Assembly (NCBI GenBank): GCA_963702695.1
Contig: CAVPDS010000026.1
Coordinates: 1-64,000, forward strand
DNA: 64,000 nucleotides
Direction: 5' to 3'
Source of the DNA: VAZQ01 sp963702695
GTDB taxonomy: Bacteria; Pseudomonadota; Alphaproteobacteria; Rhizobiales; Xanthobacteraceae
Positions 26,755 through 35,638 of the stretch are shown one piece after another. Under the pieces are notes generated by a model, which was given only the letters and a program-made list of their open reading frames with translations, ran no database searches and was not told the DNA's origin. A program made the translations under genes and the position numbers. Within the stretch, counting starts at the first letter, position 1; every line of letters begins with the position of its first letter.

Positions 26755-26985
26755 ACCTGAGCCCGAGACCTGCTCCAAATTGGGTCGAGTCCATCACCTG
26801 GGAAGGGATGGACATGAAGCCGAGCCGGTTCACGGAAGAGCAGATCATCGGAGTGTTGCCCGAGCAGGAAGGCCGGGAGCAACGGCCGACGTGTGCCGCA
26901 AGCACGGGAATCGGCACCGCGACATTCTACAAATGGAAGGCCAAGTACGAGGGCTTCGACCTGTCGGACGCCGAACGTTCAGAGC
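26755..26985 (+). mobile_element. Remnant of an IS3-type orfA (transposase N-terminal part)
   Basis: The stretch from the ATG at 26814 encodes KPSRFTEEQIIGVL and, further on, TATFYKWKAKYEGFDLSDAE, the helix-turn-helix region of IS3-family (IS407-like) OrfA proteins. Between them the conserved ADVCRKHG appears only in another frame. Three single-base insertions (GCC to GGCC, GG to GGG, GAT to GAAT) account for the shift out and back. Similarity stops near 26985 and no orfB is present. The TGACCTGAG at 26755 may be the old left end, but no matching right end is seen. Confidence 0.75.
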
Positions 26986-27053
26986 GCCGGTCGCTCTTGC
27001 CAGCAACGCTGCGCCGGTGGCCGCCACGATTGCGCTCGCCGCACGCTTGCGCC

Positions 27054-27458
27054 TTATTCCCCCACCGCCTCCGAGGCTGGCTTGCCCTTGTCGAAAATCC
27101 TCATCTCGATGTAACGCGCCGGCTTGTCGCTGAGATTCTGTTGGCGGTGGATGGTGCCGCGCGGAACATAATTACTGTCGCCGGCCTTGAGCACTTGCGG
27201 CGGCTGCCCCTTGATGGTGAAGGTGACTTCGCCCTCCTGGACTGCGGTCCATTGCTCGCCGGGGTGGCGGTGGAACTGGTTGCCGGCGCCTGGCGGCATG
27301 GTGACGGATTGCAGCCCCACCTCGCGCGTCGGGTCTTTCTCCAGCGGCATCGTGAAATAACGCTTGTTCTGGAACGCCGGCGGCGGCGTCTGCGACCATG
27401 CCGCCGCCGCAACGATGCTAGTCGCCAGGAGCACTGCTGGAACGATCAATTTGTTCAT
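27054..27458 (-). CDS. Secreted cupin-domain protein
   Basis: This 134-residue protein has a signal peptide (MNKLIVPAVLLATSIVAAAAWSQ) and a single small cupin barrel. Cupin motif 1 is visible as HRHPGEQWTAVQEGEVTFTI, with two histidines and a glutamate as metal ligands, and motif 2 as YVPRGTIHRQQNLSD with the third histidine. GGGAGGAATTC in front of the ATG at 27458 fixes the start. It probably acts in the periplasm; the ligand or reaction cannot be told. Confidence 0.87.
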   Translation of the reverse strand: MNKLIVPAVLLATSIVAAAAWSQTPPPAFQNKRYFTMPLEKDPTREVGLQSVTMPPGAGNQFHRHPGEQWTAVQEGEVTFTIKGQPPQVLKAGDSNYVPRGTIHRQQNLSDKPARYIEMRIFDKGKPASEAVGE

Positions 27459-27702
27459 GAATTCCTCCCATAGCCTGTGTTTGAGCGGTTTTAGTGGGGT
27501 CGTCCTGCGACGTCTAGTCCAGCGGCTCGGCTTTGACGATATTGCCTGGGTATTCGGAATTGGCCCCGAGGCCACCTCGCCACCAACCGGTCTGCTGCTA
27601 TACATTTGTGATCTTCTGTTCCGGATTTCCTTGGTGGCACTCGCTGCGACCGAGACTTCAACGATGCATATCTGAAGCAGAGTGGCATTTGGGAGGTTTC
27701 CC

Positions 27703-28371
27703 ATGAAAGATCTGTTTACCCGACGCCAGGCCTTGGCCGCCGCTTCCACGCTCGCGCTTGCTCCATTTACCGCCAACGCCGCCAATCCGGAGAAGGTTGG
27801 GATGCAGCTCATCCTCGCTGCCGATGTTTCAGGGAGCGTGAATGTGACGCGCTATAAGACCCAACAAGACGGCTATCTGGAAGCGCTGGGAGACCCACGC
27901 GTGCTGGATGTCGTTCGCGAGCTCGACCCACCCGTGCTTGCGATCACCTTTATTGCATGGTCTCGCGAACAAGAAGTGATGGTTCCCTGGATGCGGGTCC
28001 ATGATGCTAAAACGATGGACCTATTCCGCAATCGATTGAAGGATGCGCAACGTCCGCGGATCGGGATTAATACGCTCATCAGCAGAGCACTTCTCTTCTG
28101 CGACGGACAGTTCGACCATGAGTTTACCGGCGGCAGAAAGGTCATTGATGTTTCTGGAGATGGCGATGACAATCAAGGTATTGGCGGTCTTCGCGAGGTG
28201 CGTGACGCATTGGTTGCGAAAGGTGTCGTTATCAATGGCCTGCCAATCATCGTGAAGCCGCCCGAATATATTTTTCCGCCACAACCTCCTGAAGGCCTCG
28301 ACGTGTACTATCGCAGGCACGTTGTCGGCGGCGAAGGACACGTCATCATCGAGTTCGATCGGCTTCGATAA
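27703..28371 (+). CDS. DUF1194 von Willebrand A-type protein, C-terminus frameshifted
   Basis: This protein of about 222 residues starts with a Tat-like signal (FTRRQALAAASTLALAPF) after GGGAGG, so the ATG at 27703 is well supported. The MIDAS-type motif DVSGSV and SGDGDDN mark a DUF1194/VWA fold. The family normally ends with a helix like FARAIRRKLVLEIA. That ending, NFRQAILQKLLLEIG, is present in the next frame and stops at 28417. Removing one T from GAGTTCG near 28352 restores it, so the gene is probably 27703-28417 with a one-base insertion. Function is unknown; periplasmic. Confidence 0.83.
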   Translation: MKDLFTRRQALAAASTLALAPFTANAANPEKVGMQLILAADVSGSVNVTRYKTQQDGYLEALGDPRVLDVVRELDPPVLAITFIAWSREQEVMVPWMRVHDAKTMDLFRNRLKDAQRPRIGINTLISRALLFCDGQFDHEFTGGRKVIDVSGDGDDNQGIGGLREVRDALVAKGVVINGLPIIVKPPEYIFPPQPPEGLDVYYRRHVVGGEGHVIIEFDRLR

Positions 28372-28541
28372 CTTCAGGCAGGCGATCCTGCAGAAGCTGC
28401 TGCTCGAGATTGGATGATAGTTTCGGGGCCGAGGGCGCAACTGTATCATCGGCGTTGCTTGCGCGTGTATCATGCAAGGATTGTTGGCCGGCCACAATGG
28501 GAATCCGGTTCGTGAACTCTTTGAACACAGTGGAGGACCGC

Positions 28542-29588
28542 ATGCGAAATCGTCTGACGGCAGTCACGGTGTGTGCTGGCCTGGTCGTGGCCGGCCTGGT
28601 GGGCGGGATCGAGACGCGAGCGCAGGGCCAGGCTGTGCCGGCCGCGCGGGCGCCCGCGCCGATCGCTCCGCCGGATACGGCGGCGCTGCGAGCCCAGTAC
28701 GAGCAGTGGCGGACAGAGTTCAAGACCTGGGGCAAGTGGGCCCCGTTAGGGCAGGAGTCCAAGGGCACCACGAGCCTCATCACGCCTGAGAAGGTTGCCA
28801 GCGCGATGAAGCTTGTGAAAGACGGGATCGTGGTGTCACTCGCGCACGCCGAGCCGCAGACAGCCGCCGCCGACGTCGCCCCCGCAGGCATCTTCCACCG
28901 CACCACAAACAACATCACCGATGGTGGCACGACGGACAACTACCAGGTGAGCTACCACGGCCAGACAGTCGCGCACATCGACACGTGGTGTCACTTCTTC
29001 GAGAACGGGATGATGTACAACGGCATCTCGGTGAAGGAGAACCTGAACGCCGAGAGCGGATGTATCAAGGGCAGCGTGATGAACTGGAGAGGCGGCGTCA
29101 CCACGCGTGCCGTCCTCTACGACATCGCGCAGCTGAAGGGCGTCGACTGGGTCGACCCCAGCGTGCCGATCACGCGCGCGGATCTCGAAGCGTGGGAAAA
29201 GAAATCCGGCGTGAAGATCGGCCCAGGCGACATCCCGCTGCTGTACATCGGGCGATGGAAGAGACGCGCGGCGCTCGGTCCGTGGACGGGCCAGGTGGCG
29301 GGCTATTACCCGGACACGATTCCATGGATGCATGAGCGGTTGCCGGCCTTCATCGGCCACGACTTCAACATCGACTGGAATCCCAGGCCCGGCTGGGAAG
29401 GGATGCGCAACCCGATCCATGTGGCGGTGCTGAACTGGATGGGGATCAACATCGTGGAGTGCCTCGATCTCGAGGAGTTGGTCGCGACGGCGCGGCGGTT
29501 GAACCGGTACGAGTTCGTGATTACGTTCGCGCCGCTGCCGGTGGAAGGCGGTACCGGATCGCCCGTGAATCCGCTAGCGATTTTCTAG
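28542..29588 (+). CDS. Exported cyclase family protein (kynurenine formamidase-like)
   Basis: This 348-residue protein has a signal peptide (RNRLTAVTVCAGLVVAGLVGG, cleavage near RAQ) and a Cyclase/formamidase domain. The metal motif is VAHIDTWCHFFENG, corresponding to HxDxxxH in the family; a downstream block WVDPSVPITRADLEAWEKKSG also fits. The ATG at 28542 follows TGGAGG. Family members hydrolyse N-formylkynurenine, cyclic imides or similar amides. Substrate is unknown; the exported location is less usual for formamidases. Confidence 0.85.
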   Translation: MRNRLTAVTVCAGLVVAGLVGGIETRAQGQAVPAARAPAPIAPPDTAALRAQYEQWRTEFKTWGKWAPLGQESKGTTSLITPEKVASAMKLVKDGIVVSLAHAEPQTAAADVAPAGIFHRTTNNITDGGTTDNYQVSYHGQTVAHIDTWCHFFENGMMYNGISVKENLNAESGCIKGSVMNWRGGVTTRAVLYDIAQLKGVDWVDPSVPITRADLEAWEKKSGVKIGPGDIPLLYIGRWKRRAALGPWTGQVAGYYPDTIPWMHERLPAFIGHDFNIDWNPRPGWEGMRNPIHVAVLNWMGINIVECLDLEELVATARRLNRYEFVITFAPLPVEGGTGSPVNPLAIF

Positions 29589-29933
29589 CGAGACTCATAC
29601 AGCGTCGCACATGTCGCCACCCCGACGCTCACCGCGAGGTGATACCTTGAGGCGGTGGCACCTCCAGCAGCCGGCCTTGCGGGAATGTCCCGAAGTGGCC
29701 CATCGCGACGGATGGCCATTTGACGGCCGACCGTCGCTTTCGAGGCAAAGCGGGCTCACGTGGTCTCAACGCCTTGGCTGTATCAGCCGAAAATGACGCA
29801 ACCCGGATCTCGGCAGGATCTCAGCGATCCATGCCGGAAGCCGGTTTCAACCTCTAGCAAAGCACTCGTTTGAGCCGTTATGCTCCTGAGCCTGCCAGGG
29901 GCGAGCGCCCAAAAATCCGAGCCCGTAACTGCG
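29589..29933. other. Intergenic region
   Basis: I see no supported gene, RNA or repeat here. It separates the cyclase gene from the DUF2165 gene. The latter could begin further upstream, at 29880, but the family starts near 29934. Confidence 0.35.
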
Positions 29934-30446
29934 ATGCTCGCAATCCGCCTCGCTAAAATTCTCATGGTCGCGGCCATCGCACTTTTCGCGAGCCTGGTTA
30001 CGTTCGGCAATCTGACTGATTACGGCATCAATTTCGCCTTCGTCCAACATGTCCTGTCGATGGATACGATCTTTCCGTTCTCCACTATCGGATACCGCGC
30101 GATCACGAGCGTCGCGCTGCATCACACCGCGTATGTCGTGATCATCGCGGCGGAAGCGGTGACCGCGTTGCTCTGCTGGATCGGCGCGGGCTTGCTCACG
30201 CGCCACATCCGAGCCGACGCGCGCATTTTCAATCGCGCGAAGACGGTCGCCGTCGCGGGCCTTACGCTCGGCTTCCTGCTCTGGCAGGTCGGCTTCATGA
30301 CCATTGGCGGCGAGTGGTTTGGGATGTGGCAGTCGAAGGACTGGAACGGCGTGCCGAGCGCCTTCCGCTTCGTCATGGTGATCGCGGCGGTACTGATCTT
30401 GGTGGCGCTGCCGGATAGTGACCTTGACCGTATCGAGCCGGCGTGA
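29934..30446 (+). CDS. DUF2165 family membrane protein
   Basis: This 170-residue protein has four probable membrane helices: near residues 5-28, 65-90, 108-130 and 140-160. Family traits are ASLVTFGNLTDYGINFAFVQ, the VLSMDTIFP segment and GGEWFGMWQSKDWNG, which occur in DUF2165 proteins. Function is unknown. It is convergent with the phosphoesterase gene 59 bases downstream. Confidence 0.82.
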   Translation: MLAIRLAKILMVAAIALFASLVTFGNLTDYGINFAFVQHVLSMDTIFPFSTIGYRAITSVALHHTAYVVIIAAEAVTALLCWIGAGLLTRHIRADARIFNRAKTVAVAGLTLGFLLWQVGFMTIGGEWFGMWQSKDWNGVPSAFRFVMVIAAVLILVALPDSDLDRIEPA

Positions 30447-30505
30447 CGTCCGCGCGTCGGGGAACGACGACTGTGGTTGTATTAACATGACCGCGGGGTC
30501 ATGCA

Positions 30506-31795
30506 CTACAAATCGATAATCGTCTTTGCGGGGATTACTTCGGATGACTTAGGCGCACTCCCCAGGGTCACGAGACGCTGCAACCAGGTCAGTTCGCGTT
30601 CAGGCGTCTTGGGAATCGCGACATAGTCGATCACGAGGTGGTCCGCTTTCTTCTCAATGCGGAAGTAATTCAAGCGATACGAGGGATAGTAGACCGCGGG
30701 TAACAAGCCAAAGCGCACCGGAACACGGTGCAAAAGCTTCAGCCAAGTTCCGGTGTTGATGACCACCTGACCGGCTGGACCCGGCCGTCGCAGGAACGCC
30801 GCGTGCGTGTGTCCGAAAATGAACACCGCGACCTTGTCGTCCGCCTGGAAAACCTCCTGCGCCCCTTTCAGGTAAGGCTCTTCGGAATCGAGGTTTGGGG
30901 TCGCCCCGCGGCTCGTCTGCAGACGAAAGCGATGCAGGGTTCGCATGAGGTCGCGCTCGACAAGCACCGCAGGTACGCCGAACAGAATCAAAAATATTGA
31001 ATTGATTGTGATCACTACCTGAAGAACGTTGTCGATGATCCCCAGCCTGCTCATCAGCGGATTGTGAAACAGGATATTGTAATCAAAAATGCCAACGATC
31101 CGAAGAGTTTCGCCTAGAATCGCTATGACCGTGACTCCGGCAAGGAGTAAAAAGGGTAGCAGGATCCAGCGCAGGGTCGCGCTCATCTCGCGGTAGAAGT
31201 AGTTCGACAGCATCCAGTCGGGAATTTGCATCGTGCCGACGGAGCGGATGTCTTTGAGCCAATCCCCCCTGCCGAAGTCCGAATACCGACTCGCTCCGCT
31301 GACGAAGGTTTCGGTGATGAAGTAGCCCACAGGGAGGGCGTATGAATTGCCATACTCAGGGAAGCTATTGAATTCGTCGCGTTGTTGTCCGTGTTCAATC
31401 CATATCTTCTTGTCACCCACAGGGCGGGTCAGGACCAAGCTCGTGTCCAAATGAATGTTGTATGCTTTCAGTTTCTCCACAAAGGCATGATCGCAAGCAA
31501 GATCATAGTCGTGATTACCGACCATCATGGTGACCTTGATGCGCGCCCCGGTGGCTCTGAGCTGATCGAAAATGGTTTGGTGTGCCCCTACGATGTGCCC
31601 AAGCCTTTCGACGCCGCGCACGAGAGTAAGTTCCCAGAAACCGAACGTGTCACCGACGATCAGCAATTCAGTGTCGGGGCCTTCCTTTTCCAACTCCTTC
31701 AGAAATTCGATGAACTCGACGGTGTAATCGCAATGCTGCAACTGGCCGTCGCCACCCATGTGCAGGTCGCTAACAAAGTAATACTTCTGAGTCAA
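30506..31795 (-). CDS. Calcineurin-like metallophosphoesterase with two membrane helices
   Basis: This 429-residue protein has the complete metallophosphatase set: D10 and H12 (SDLHMGG), D49 (VGDTFGFWE), N94 (GNHDYD), H135 (IWIEHGQQ) and GHTH at 328-331, in an order like LpxH (UDP-2,3-diacylglucosamine hydrolase). Unusually, two hydrophobic helices (about 208-228 and 258-279) lie inside the domain, between the middle and last metal motifs, so it is probably membrane-anchored. AAGGAG precedes the TTG at 31795, which decides the start. A phospholipid- or lipid-A-related substrate is plausible, not proven. Confidence 0.85.
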   Translation of the reverse strand: MTQKYYFVSDLHMGGDGQLQHCDYTVEFIEFLKELEKEGPDTELLIVGDTFGFWELTLVRGVERLGHIVGAHQTIFDQLRATGARIKVTMMVGNHDYDLACDHAFVEKLKAYNIHLDTSLVLTRPVGDKKIWIEHGQQRDEFNSFPEYGNSYALPVGYFITETFVSGASRYSDFGRGDWLKDIRSVGTMQIPDWMLSNYFYREMSATLRWILLPFLLLAGVTVIAILGETLRIVGIFDYNILFHNPLMSRLGIIDNVLQVVITINSIFLILFGVPAVLVERDLMRTLHRFRLQTSRGATPNLDSEEPYLKGAQEVFQADDKVAVFIFGHTHAAFLRRPGPAGQVVINTGTWLKLLHRVPVRFGLLPAVYYPSYRLNYFRIEKKADHLVIDYVAIPKTPERELTWLQRLVTLGSAPKSSEVIPAKTIIDL

Positions 31796-32363
31796 AGTGC
31801 GATCTCCTTGTCAGACGCGGCAAAATTATTCGACCAATGATCCTGCACCCTGAGGATAAAATCGTCCAGGCCGTCCAGCCTTCTTCATGTCCGGTCCGGG
31901 CCCATTCTCGATCGAGACGGCCAGGGCCCTATATCCACGCGCTTCCACAGTGCCCTGAAAAACCGGACACAAATGCAGAGCATTGGGGTCTGTAGCGACG
32001 GCCCAACAGGTGACAGCAGTGTCCCTCACGGTCCTGTGTGAGACAGCGGCGACGCCTCCCTGAGTCATGATCCTTGTCGTTCGTCCGCGTGATAATTCCT
32101 GGCGGTCCGCTTGGCCAGTTTCAAGAACTGTCGCACTACGGGTGACGAGTCGCCACGCCGAAAAACGAGACTCAGGGGAGCTTTCAGTTACATGGCGCCT
32201 TTGAGACGACGAAAAGCCAAACCCTCTATCTTTACGCCCTGCAGCGAAGCCGCAACGACCAGGTCGGATGCCGACGGTTACACGGTTCTTGTCCATTCGG
32301 CCGCGCACGCGATCGCGCCATCATAAGTGAGTCTCACGGCACTGGCCGCTCGGGTCAAATTCC
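31796..32363. other. Intergenic region with gene debris
   Basis: This 568-base stretch has no intact gene. Its right part contains a recognisable fragment of a TTT binding protein (32250-32326). A minus-strand frame at 31826-32308 is open, but its translation has no family likeness and an erratic composition. Confidence 0.4.
32250..32326 (+). pseudogene. Fragment of a TTT substrate-binding protein gene
   Basis: About 25 codons read EAATTRSDADGYTVLVHSAA and then HAIAPS before a stop. This corresponds to the block around APDGYTLLVHS found in all the Bug-family proteins of this window, for instance near 19980-20010. Nothing before or after it continues the family. It is best explained as a leftover of a deleted gene at the edge of the RHS island. 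Confidence 0.5.
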
Positions 32364-33551
32364 TCATTCACGGAGACTTGAGGGAGTAAAGGCGAGGAGC
32401 AGCCGCTCGGGCCCTCGCAGTCCGGATCGCGTTGTCTCCTGAAGCGACCGGGGCAGCACGCGCAGGTCCGGGAGCCGAAGAAGGGTCTCCAGGATAAGCT
32501 TGACCTGCATGCGTGCCAGGGCAGCGCCCGGGCACTGGTGTGATCCGCTGCTGAAGGCGAGATGCTTACGGTTGGATCGCTGCAAAACGAAGCGGTCGGG
32601 ATGCTCGAAGGCTGCCTGATCGCGGTTTGCTGATCCGATCAGCAGAAGAACGCGTGCGCCCGCCGGCAACACAACTCCTGAAAGCTCGACGTCGGTGGTC
32701 ACCTCTCGAACCGTCATTTGAACCGGCGCGTCGTATCGCAGCGACTCTTCGATGAAGGTCGCGATAAGATCGGGGCGGCTACGGAGCTCGCTCGCCAGTC
32801 CAGGCTCTGCGTGCAAGGTCATCAATGCATTGCCGGCGAGATGGCAAGTGGTGTCGGCGGCGCCTTTGAGCACGGTCACGTATGTATCCAGAATCTGCGC
32901 GGCGCTGATTTCGCCGTCCACGCCCGCGTCGGACAACAAGGCCAGATTGCCTGCCGCCACACCGCGTGAACATTTGATCGCACCCCACAACTCGCCGAGG
33001 ACGTCGTCAAAGTCGGCTTCCAACCAAGACGGTCGTGAGCGTGCGTTGCTCTGGCCACACACCTTCATCCAGCGCGCAACGTCTTCTCGTCGATGCGGGG
33101 CGATGGCCAACAGTTCGGTGATCACGCAACTCGCCACCGGGGAAGCGATATCCTCCACGACGTCGCAAGTCCCAAGCGGCGCGATTTTTTCCATGATTTC
33201 GCTCAGCTTGGCGCGCACGATCCCTTCGCACGTCTTTGTCTGCTCCGGCGTGAAGAGTGTTGCAATCCGGCGACGCAGCAGCTTGTGGGTTGCCGAGTCG
33301 GAGCCGAGCAGGGTCTTATTCTGTGGCAACACACTGCCATCCTCCGGCGAGCGAATCGCAAAACTGTCCTCACCGAGCACCGCCGCGCTGAAGTGACGGG
33401 AATCGCGAAGTATCGCCGCGACGTCGCAGTAACGGCTGACGATCCAGACACCGCTTTCTTGGTCCCAGTGGACCGGGGTCTCGTGCCGCAGTCTGGCGTA
33501 GTACGGGAACGGGCCTGACGTTCGCCCCTGCGCCGACGGGGACGGATTCAT
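32364..33551 (-). CDS. Cytochrome P450
   Basis: This 395-residue soluble bacterial P450 has all core motifs: the I-helix oxygen-binding stretch GAADTTCH, the ExxR pair in EESLRYDAP, and the heme loop FSSGSHQCPG with the thiolate Cys near residue 340. Its ATG overlaps the stop of the upstream acyltransferase gene (ATGA), so the two are coupled in translation. As the last gene of the eight-gene cluster it probably oxidises the cluster's small-molecule product. Redox partners are not encoded nearby. Open sequence upstream to 33773 lies within the acyltransferase gene and is not coding for P450. Confidence 0.93.
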   Translation of the reverse strand: MNPSPSAQGRTSGPFPYYARLRHETPVHWDQESGVWIVSRYCDVAAILRDSRHFSAAVLGEDSFAIRSPEDGSVLPQNKTLLGSDSATHKLLRRRIATLFTPEQTKTCEGIVRAKLSEIMEKIAPLGTCDVVEDIASPVASCVITELLAIAPHRREDVARWMKVCGQSNARSRPSWLEADFDDVLGELWGAIKCSRGVAAGNLALLSDAGVDGEISAAQILDTYVTVLKGAADTTCHLAGNALMTLHAEPGLASELRSRPDLIATFIEESLRYDAPVQMTVREVTTDVELSGVVLPAGARVLLLIGSANRDQAAFEHPDRFVLQRSNRKHLAFSSGSHQCPGAALARMQVKLILETLLRLPDLRVLPRSLQETTRSGLRGPERLLLAFTPSSLRE

Positions 33552-34573
33552 TGTCCGCCCATTTCGTAGTGATTCGGGTTTGGACTCGCGGCGCTGCCTG
33601 AGCCCCTTATTGCTGCGAGGGCGTCGGCGAACGAAACCGAACGCGCGCCGAGCCGGGGAACCAGATAACTGATGGCGGACGCCGGTCCGACCTCGATGAA
33701 CAGTCGGACACCGTCGCCGACCATGCGGGTGACGCTTGGCATGAACAGCACGGGACCGCTGAACATTTTCCACCAGTGGTCCAGGCCAAAATCAGAGCCT
33801 CCCCAATGCCCGAGCAACGTTGACATGATCCGTTGCCGCGGACGCGATGTAGGGAATCGCTGCACGGCTTGCTCAAAGGCCGCACGCCCGTGACGCAATA
33901 GGGGCGTATGGACACCCCACGCGAAAGGGAGCACCTGCGTTCGAACACCCGCGCCCGCCAAACTTTCGAGCAGGCGATGTACCGCGTCGTACTCACCGGA
34001 GACGGCGGTGACAGCCGGCTCCATGAGGGCTGCGATTTCAATGTGGTCGCGAAGTGGGCGGATGGCATCGGCACAGGCGGCCGCCGGCAGCCAAATCAAG
34101 GCCGTGCGGAAATGCTTTGCCTCCGGTTCCATAAGCCGGCCGCCGTGAATCGCGATCCGCAGCGCATCTCGCAGGCCGATGGCGCCCGCGGCGCAGGCGG
34201 CCGTGAGTTCGCCAGAGCTGATGCCCATCGCGGTGCCGGCATGCAGTCCATAGTGGCGCAGCAATCGAAGCATCGCAATCTGCAAGGCAACATTGAGCGG
34301 GAAACTCAACGGCAGCTCCGTCAAAGCTTCTCCCTCGGGCACCCGCCCCAGTGTGTCCCGAACTGTCCAACCCGCCTCCGCGGCAAGGATCCTGTCGCAT
34401 TCGTGCAGCGCTTCGTCGAAATACGGCTCGCTGGCCGCAAGACAGCGTACCTGCGTTTGCGATAGCGGCACGCAGCCACTGAACGCAAAGCACATGCTCT
34501 CGGCCGCAATGTTGCCGAACGGAGGCATGGGTTGGCGAACGGTTTCATGCTCGCAAAAGGCCAAGTTTTGCAT
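33548..34573 (-). CDS. Stand-alone acyltransferase domain (polyketide/fatty-acid type)
   Basis: This 341-residue protein resembles malonyl-CoA:ACP transacylase and polyketide AT domains. The nucleophile elbow is GISSG at residues 117-121 (Ser119) in MGISSGELTAACAAGAI, and the catalytic His is H222 in AWGVHTPLLRHG. The N-terminal GQG oxyanion loop is replaced by FAFSGCVPLSQ. A C-terminal LFIEVGPASAISYL matches the family end. AGAGGA precedes the ATG at 34573. It lies 81 bases after the terpene-cyclase-like gene and overlaps the P450 start. No ketosynthase or carrier protein is nearby, so its acyl donor and acceptor are unknown. Confidence 0.85.
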   Translation of the reverse strand: MQNLAFCEHETVRQPMPPFGNIAAESMCFAFSGCVPLSQTQVRCLAASEPYFDEALHECDRILAAEAGWTVRDTLGRVPEGEALTELPLSFPLNVALQIAMLRLLRHYGLHAGTAMGISSGELTAACAAGAIGLRDALRIAIHGGRLMEPEAKHFRTALIWLPAAACADAIRPLRDHIEIAALMEPAVTAVSGEYDAVHRLLESLAGAGVRTQVLPFAWGVHTPLLRHGRAAFEQAVQRFPTSRPRQRIMSTLLGHWGGSDFGLDHWWKMFSGPVLFMPSVTRMVGDGVRLFIEVGPASAISYLVPRLGARSVSFADALAAIRGSGSAASPNPNHYEMGGQ

Positions 34574-34654
34574 GTGTCCTCTAAGACAAAAAATTGGAGG
34601 CGGTGTGTTTTCCGTGGCGTTCGTCGTTTCCGACGTCTGCGAAGCGCAAAAGAA

Positions 34655-35638
34655 TCAATCCGAACGACGGGCGCCGGTTGCGAAGCGCGATCGTGCCAGC
34701 GCTTCCAGACACAGCGCTGTCGTCATTTCCTGGCTTCCAAACCAGACCGAGTGCGGCACCGGTGGCTCGGGGCCCGAATAGAACGGGCAGCGCGGCCAGG
34801 AGCCGTCTGCTTCCTGCGCGTCGATCAGCCGATCCAACGAACGATCGCTGACGGCGTTTGGCGGAGCGCGAAAGCTGGCGAGGGTGCAAAGGCCGAGTGC
34901 GGTCGCCAAAGCGTTGTCGTTGCCGATCGACTGCCGTGCGGCAACCTTATGGAGAATCGCGTCGCGGCAGATGTGGAAACCCGCGACGCCATGGTCGTAA
35001 GCGCGCGCCACCATATAGTAGAGCGCCAGCGCATCGGGATAGTACCAACTGGCGACCGCCTCGCGATCCTCGTTGATCGCTCTGGCGACGATATCCCGGG
35101 CCGCGTGCGTCTCGGCGCGCTCTCCGAGATACAGCAGCACGTTGGCGTTGACCGCGCCATCGACGTCATTGTCTGCCTCCGGAGCGCGCAGCCACGTTTT
35201 GAACAATCCCGACGCGTGCCGGTTTTTCAGGATGCGGTCATAATTGTCGCCCAATCGGTCATCCGGGCTTGGGTGCAAGCTGAGGATAAAAGACGCGCAG
35301 CACGTATCGTCCAGGTCTGGATCGATTGCCGTGCCCTGGCGCGAGGACCAGTAGCGCCACAGGCCGGGCTCTTCCCTTTCCTCCCGCAAGAACGCGAGCG
35401 CGCGTCGGCGCACATTGGCAACGGCGGGGTGGTCGACGAAATTGAGCGCATGCAACACGAAGGTTGTCACAAAGGGCGAAGAATCGAGGCGCCCGGGCTC
35501 TTCGAGCGCGGGATCGCCGAACCGGTATGATGCGAACTCGCCCCAGGCAAGCTGACGATCCTGTAAGAACACAATCGCCCGGTCGATGGCCGAGCCCACC
35601 TCGCCGCAGACGGAAGACAACGTGTCAAACTTCTTCAT
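34655..35638 (-). CDS. Terpene cyclase/prenyltransferase-like alpha/alpha-barrel protein
   Basis: This 327-residue protein resembles one barrel domain of squalene/oxidosqualene cyclase-type proteins. Visible traits are DSSPFVTTFVLHAL, the acidic motif PDLDDTCCASFIL (DxDD, as in class II terpene cyclases), VNANVLLYLG, and a QW-type motif IDAQEADGSWPR near the C-terminus. Class II cyclases usually have two barrels and 500 or more residues, so it is short. The ATG at 35638 lies 14 bases inside the end of the RHS gene, with GGGAG in front. It may cyclise an isoprenoid or serve as a binding protein; function is not established. Confidence 0.72.
   Translation of the reverse strand: MKKFDTLSSVCGEVGSAIDRAIVFLQDRQLAWGEFASYRFGDPALEEPGRLDSSPFVTTFVLHALNFVDHPAVANVRRRALAFLREEREEPGLWRYWSSRQGTAIDPDLDDTCCASFILSLHPSPDDRLGDNYDRILKNRHASGLFKTWLRAPEADNDVDGAVNANVLLYLGERAETHAARDIVARAINEDREAVASWYYPDALALYYMVARAYDHGVAGFHICRDAILHKVAARQSIGNDNALATALGLCTLASFRAPPNAVSDRSLDRLIDAQEADGSWPRCPFYSGPEPPVPHSVWFGSQEMTTALCLEALARSRFATGARRSD

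Noticed and set aside
31826..32308. Possible 160-residue gene between phosphoesterase and P450
   Set aside because: Composition is erratic and no ribosome binding site or family trait is visible; the other strand holds a recognisable gene fragment instead.
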